Below, one piece after another: positions 60,933 to 64,000 of a stretch of DNA of 64,000 bases. Origin of the DNA: Niastella koreensis GR20-10 (GTDB taxonomy: Bacteria > Bacteroidota > Bacteroidia > Chitinophagales > Chitinophagaceae); the NCBI RefSeq assembly GCF_000246855.1, contig NC_016609.1:7204744-7268743 (forward strand), in the 5' to 3' direction. Below the pieces are notes generated by a model, which was not told where the DNA came from, ran no database searches, and worked only from the letters and a program-made list of their open reading frames with translations. The first letter of the stretch is position 1; each line of letters begins with the position of its first letter. The position numbers were made by a program, and so were the translations under genes.

Positions 60933-61592
60933 TCAAAATCCTATTCCGATGTATAATGAGATAGCACTGTTCTTGGAGTCTTTTGTCAATTCTCCAGAAA
61001 GGCTACCGGATTTATCGATTTCTTTAAATCCATAATTGTAACGGGCGCCTAATGTGAAATTAGAAATATCTATGCCAAAGCCACCGGCAACACCCCAGTC
61101 GAAACGATTGAAATTGTCAGCTTTCAGATCGGTGATGTTGTTGATAGTGCCATCATCTTTCAGGTCTTTGATGTTAGCACCTACCAGGTAAGAAGCATAC
61201 GGACCAACCTGAATGTTGAAATTCTTAACTACATTGAACACGGCCAGTACCGGCAATTCTACGTAGTTTAAATTGAACCGGTATTCTCCTTTTCCCTCAA
61301 TAAAATTGTTATATGTTTCTTTAGCACCCTTGTTTGTATATAACAATTCAGGTTGAATAGAGAAGCCCTGGGTAACTGGTAATTTGGCAAACACACCGGC
61401 GTTCCAACCCACTTTCATGTTTTCATCTGACACATCCTTTACATACATGTTGGTGAGGTTTAAACCACCTTTGATCCCGAACTTGGGCGTTAATGAGCTT
61501 TCAGCTCCCGTTTTTTGCTCCTGAGCAAATACACTGTTTCCTGCTGTTAAAAAAGCGGCCGATAGTAAGGCAGCGCACATGATCCTTTTCAT
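60933..61592 (-). CDS. Outer-membrane beta-barrel protein (PorT/opacity-like)
   Basis: 219 residues from the ATG at 61592 (MKRIMCAALLSAAFLTAG), with a signal peptide cut near SVFAQ. The mature part has eight-strand barrel features: GIKGGLNLTNMYV, FSIQPELLYTNKGAKE, YVELPVLAVFNV, VGPYASYLVGANI, WGVAGGFGIDISNFTLGARY and a closing aromatic residue (YIGIGF). It is a generic outer-membrane beta-barrel of the Bacteroidota porin family; the substrate is unknown. It converges with the kinase cluster. Confidence 0.88.
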   Translation of the reverse strand: MKRIMCAALLSAAFLTAGNSVFAQEQKTGAESSLTPKFGIKGGLNLTNMYVKDVSDENMKVGWNAGVFAKLPVTQGFSIQPELLYTNKGAKETYNNFIEGKGEYRFNLNYVELPVLAVFNVVKNFNIQVGPYASYLVGANIKDLKDDGTINNITDLKADNFNRFDWGVAGGFGIDISNFTLGARYNYGFKEIDKSGSLSGELTKDSKNSAISLYIGIGF

Positions 61593-61616
61593 AAGTAAAA
61601 ATTTAAAGACACACAT

Positions 61617-61992
61617 TTAAGAACAATTGTTTTCTGCCTGTTAATGTTAAAATCCCATGCCTCCGCTTAAAAACAAGCGCTGTACTGAAGTTCAAAGTTT
61701 ACAGCGTGGAATTATCTCCTCAGGCGCTGCCACAAAATGGTTAGTTTGTTACCATCTCCATTTAGCAGGCACAATAATTTTCTATATAACCATGAACTAA
61801 TCACTATGATATATGGAGAAGTTTATGAAATGGATAAAAGTGATGATAGTGGCCATGATAAATATATGGTTGTTATGTGGTGCCGGTCATGTACTTGACT
61901 GGTTGGGATTTGCCGGACAAAGGATCAAAGAATTTGTATTGAACCGGTTTTAAGCTGTATATCACCGTTACCAACCCCTAAATGCTGACACA
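61617..61992. other. Intergenic region with one possible small gene
   Basis: 376 bp upstream of divergent genes. The only candidate is a 46-codon frame at 61813-61953. The rest is AT-rich without repeats. Confidence 0.5.
61813..61953 (+). CDS. Possible small membrane peptide
   Basis: 46 residues beginning MEKFMKWIKVMIVAMINIWL, with a hydrophobic helix (about 8-24) and an amphipathic end (QRIKEFVLNRF). I recognise no family. The frame ends 39 bp before the AsmA-like gene, so it may be a leader peptide in that transcript. Length and composition alone cannot prove that it is translated. Confidence 0.35.
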   Translation: MEKFMKWIKVMIVAMINIWLLCGAGHVLDWLGFAGQRIKEFVLNRF

Positions 61993-63639
61993 ATGAAAAA
62001 GCTTATCTTCCTGTTAATTTTAGTGCTGCTTGCCGCCGGAGGCCTGATATATTATAAAAAATGGCGCAGCGAATTTGTGCACAAAAAACTCCCCGAACTG
62101 GTATTCCTTAAATCAGACAGTTTATACCGCATTACCTACGATAGTGTTGACATAGATGAAGTGGAAGGTGAAATCGTTATCCGGAACCTGCAATTGTTCC
62201 CCGACAGTACTTATAAAAAACCAACTGATAGTTCATTGCCCCGAAACCTGATGCGCGTTACCGTTCCTGAAGTTTATATCTCCGGGGCTCAAACAGATGC
62301 CGCTGTTTTAAATAAAGAAGTGATCGCTGCTAAAATAAAACTCACCCACCCTGTTGTAACCATGTTCAACAATCAGCATGTTGAAAAAGATAAAAGCAAT
62401 GACCCTACTCCCACTACATTTAAACTCTACGAGATTTTATTACGCGGGCTTGAAAAGATTAAGGTGGATACCATTCTTATTACCGATGCCGATTATCATA
62501 TTTGCAAATGGCCAAATGGCGATACCTTATTTAGCGGGTCAAAGATAAACGCACAACTGTACCATATCAATATCAGTGACAGCACCAGTACCGATACCTC
62601 ACGGGTGTTGTTTGCAGAACGTGCATCATTGGATGTAGATCAGGCGCTTATACATGGCAAAGGGCATCCATACAACTACCGGCTTAAAAACATTCAATTA
62701 CTCTCCGGTGAAAGATCGTTTGCAATAAAGAGCATGCACATAACCCCTTTACTGGGTGAGGCAGCTTTTGTACACAACGCCAAATGGCAAACTGACCGGC
62801 TTGATTTTGATTTTTATAACCTATTGTTCAAAAAAGTGAATGTGCAGGAGATCTTAAATGGTAATTTAATAGCGGATGAGCTCTCCATTAACAAGGCGGA
62901 GTTTAAACTATTCAGGGATAAAAACTATCCTATGAAAAAAGAAAGCCTGGTGGGCCGTTATCCACAGCAGAGCTTTTTAAAAATCCCCGTCAATGTGGCT
63001 ATCAAAAAAGTAATCATTCAACAAGGCCTTATTCAATACCGGGAAAAAGAAAGCCTTACCGGCAATACAGGATTAGTGATCTTTGACGATATCCATGCCA
63101 CCCTGAATAATGTTACCAATAGCCCCGCCGATCTTCGTAAGAACGGTATTTGCACAGTACACTTCAACAGTAAGTTTCTTCATAATATTCCGCTTACTGC
63201 AACTCTTCAGCTATACCTGAATAGTAAAAATGGTAAGTTCGCCGTAAATGGCAATATGGGTTCATTGGATGCCACGGTGCTTAACTCATTAAGCAAACCC
63301 ATGGCATTGGTAGAGGTTAATTCAGGTACCGTTACCAGTCTCGACTTTAATTTAATGGGTAACGACAACCGGATCAAAGGGCTTGTACGGCTTTTATACG
63401 ACGATCTTAAGATCAGGATCCTGAAGAAGGATGAGAACGGTGATCTGAAAACAAAGAAGGTGATGTCCCTGATGGCTAATATCATTGTCAAAAATGCCAA
63501 CCCTGGCAAAAACAAGCCGGTACGCATAGTTTCGGTATCGCACCCGAGAGATATATACCGGTCGATCTTTAATTTTATCTGGAAGTCGATCTTTGAAGGC
63601 GTGCAGAAGACAGTGGGAATAGATGGGAAACTCGGATAA
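61993..63639 (+). CDS. AsmA/DUF748-like envelope protein
   Basis: 548 residues with one N-terminal transmembrane helix (about 3-21). The rest is a long periplasmic beta-rich region with repeated short strands, e.g. VEGEIVIRNLQLFPD, FDDIHATLNNVTNS and TVHFNSKFLHNIPLTATL. The pattern IRNLQL...D and the late VEVNSGTVTSLDFNLMGND fit AsmA-like proteins, which form grooves for lipid transfer between membranes. The next gene, convergent, is a BamA/TamA-type barrel. Family membership is by pattern only. Confidence 0.7.
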   Translation: MKKLIFLLILVLLAAGGLIYYKKWRSEFVHKKLPELVFLKSDSLYRITYDSVDIDEVEGEIVIRNLQLFPDSTYKKPTDSSLPRNLMRVTVPEVYISGAQTDAAVLNKEVIAAKIKLTHPVVTMFNNQHVEKDKSNDPTPTTFKLYEILLRGLEKIKVDTILITDADYHICKWPNGDTLFSGSKINAQLYHINISDSTSTDTSRVLFAERASLDVDQALIHGKGHPYNYRLKNIQLLSGERSFAIKSMHITPLLGEAAFVHNAKWQTDRLDFDFYNLLFKKVNVQEILNGNLIADELSINKAEFKLFRDKNYPMKKESLVGRYPQQSFLKIPVNVAIKKVIIQQGLIQYREKESLTGNTGLVIFDDIHATLNNVTNSPADLRKNGICTVHFNSKFLHNIPLTATLQLYLNSKNGKFAVNGNMGSLDATVLNSLSKPMALVEVNSGTVTSLDFNLMGNDNRIKGLVRLLYDDLKIRILKKDENGDLKTKKVMSLMANIIVKNANPGKNKPVRIVSVSHPRDIYRSIFNFIWKSIFEGVQKTVGIDGKLG

Positions 63640-63674
63640 CGTTGAATGTTGAACCGCAGCATGTCGAATAACAT
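63640..63674. repeat. Weak heptad array (NGTTGAA)
   Basis: CGTTGAATGTTGAA (63640-63653) gives two clear 7-bp units directly behind the AsmA-like stop; the following three units are degenerate. It ends at the stop of the BamA/TamA-like gene. Confidence 0.35.
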
Positions 63675-63675
63675 T

Positions 63676-64000
63676 TTAAAACGGATACCCTATAGCTAAA
63701 TTAAATACTAAATTCTCTTTCCGCCACGCACTGCTGCCGAAATCAACCTGGTTCAGCACCCACCGTTTGTTCGGTTCCAGCCAGGGTTTGCGAATGGGGA
63801 ATGCCAGATCGAAACGTAGCACCAGGAAGCTTAGATCGAAGCGGATACCAGCGCCTGAGCCTGCAGCCAGTTCGCTGAGGAAGTTGCTACTGAATTTGGC
63901 GCCCGGTTTATTAGGGTCATCATTGAACAACCACACATTGCCCGCATCTACAAACACCGCCCCCTGCACAATGCTTACTATCGGGAACCGTAATTCGGTA
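63676..64000 (-). CDS. BamA/TamA-family outer-membrane protein, C-terminal end (partial)
   Basis: The frame stays open to the right edge of the window, so the start is missing; 107 residues are visible. It shows the last strands of an Omp85 barrel: TELRFPIVSIVQGAVFVDAGNVWLF, here as TELRFPI then VFVDAGNVWLF, then GAGIRFDLSFLVLRFDLAFPIRK, and a terminal strand NLAIGYPF ending in Phe, the signal for barrel assembly. The subfamily (BamA, TamA or a surface-antigen protein) cannot be settled without the POTRA region. Confidence 0.85.
   Translation of the reverse strand, partial: TELRFPIVSIVQGAVFVDAGNVWLFNDDPNKPGAKFSSNFLSELAAGSGAGIRFDLSFLVLRFDLAFPIRKPWLEPNKRWVLNQVDFGSSAWRKENLVFNLAIGYPF

Overview
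The window is a chromosomal stretch of a Bacteroidota bacterium, most likely a member of Chitinophagales (a Niastella or Chitinophaga relative). This rests on gldD/gldE next to ssb and mutY, a HU-TPR-small basic protein-RNase G run, several promoters of the TTTG-N19-TAnnTTTG type, few recognisable Shine-Dalgarno sequences, many SCWP-type envelope proteins, and an intermediate GC content. The species is an inference. I see no rRNA, tRNA, CRISPR array, prophage or intact insertion sequence; the window is mostly core genome.

Layout, left to right. 1-9.4 kb: the end of a ComEC-like gene, purH, then a long minus-strand series (mutY, ssb, gldE, gldD, a DUF3109 protein, a LutB-like Fe-S protein, a polysaccharide-deacetylase-like protein). 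9.7-12.8 kb: HU protein, TPR protein, a 31-residue very basic protein and RNase G. 13.3-24.1 kb: a membrane zinc peptidase, radA, comF-like, a surface lipoprotein, glutathione peroxidase, DNA polymerase III delta', a PSP1/RicT-like protein, a Bax-inhibitor-1 protein and an AIM24-family protein. 24.3-34.2 kb: an M16 protease, and a TetR-controlled tripartite RND efflux operon with a clear operator over its promoter. 34.4-45.9 kb: DUF502, a phospholipase C/P1-nuclease-like protein, serC plus DUF1015 (no serA between them), a TPR protein, an acyl-CoA ligase, a PLP decarboxylase, ilvE and an SDR oxidoreductase.

46-61 kb is dense in signalling: an OmpR-type two-component pair, a divergent GAPDH paralogue, two single-domain response regulators flanking a YtxH / holin-like / unknown membrane-stress cassette, DUF1328, an HPF-like small protein, a CHASE3 histidine kinase, and then rpoN followed directly by an NtrC-type activator, a PAS kinase and a REC-PAS kinase. 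The last genes look like one sigma-54 control unit. The window ends with an outer-membrane barrel, an AsmA-like protein and the C-terminus of a BamA/TamA-type protein.

The most unusual signal is not a gene. Intergenic DNA contains many degenerate tandem arrays with a strict 7-bp period (8 bp at two places, 11 bp at one). The repeated word differs between loci. Arrays often occur as an inverted pair around a GC-rich transcription terminator, and at two loci the array runs into a gene and encodes the last residues of the protein. This resembles the heptanucleotide STRR repeats known in heterocystous cyanobacteria and deserves a genome-wide check.
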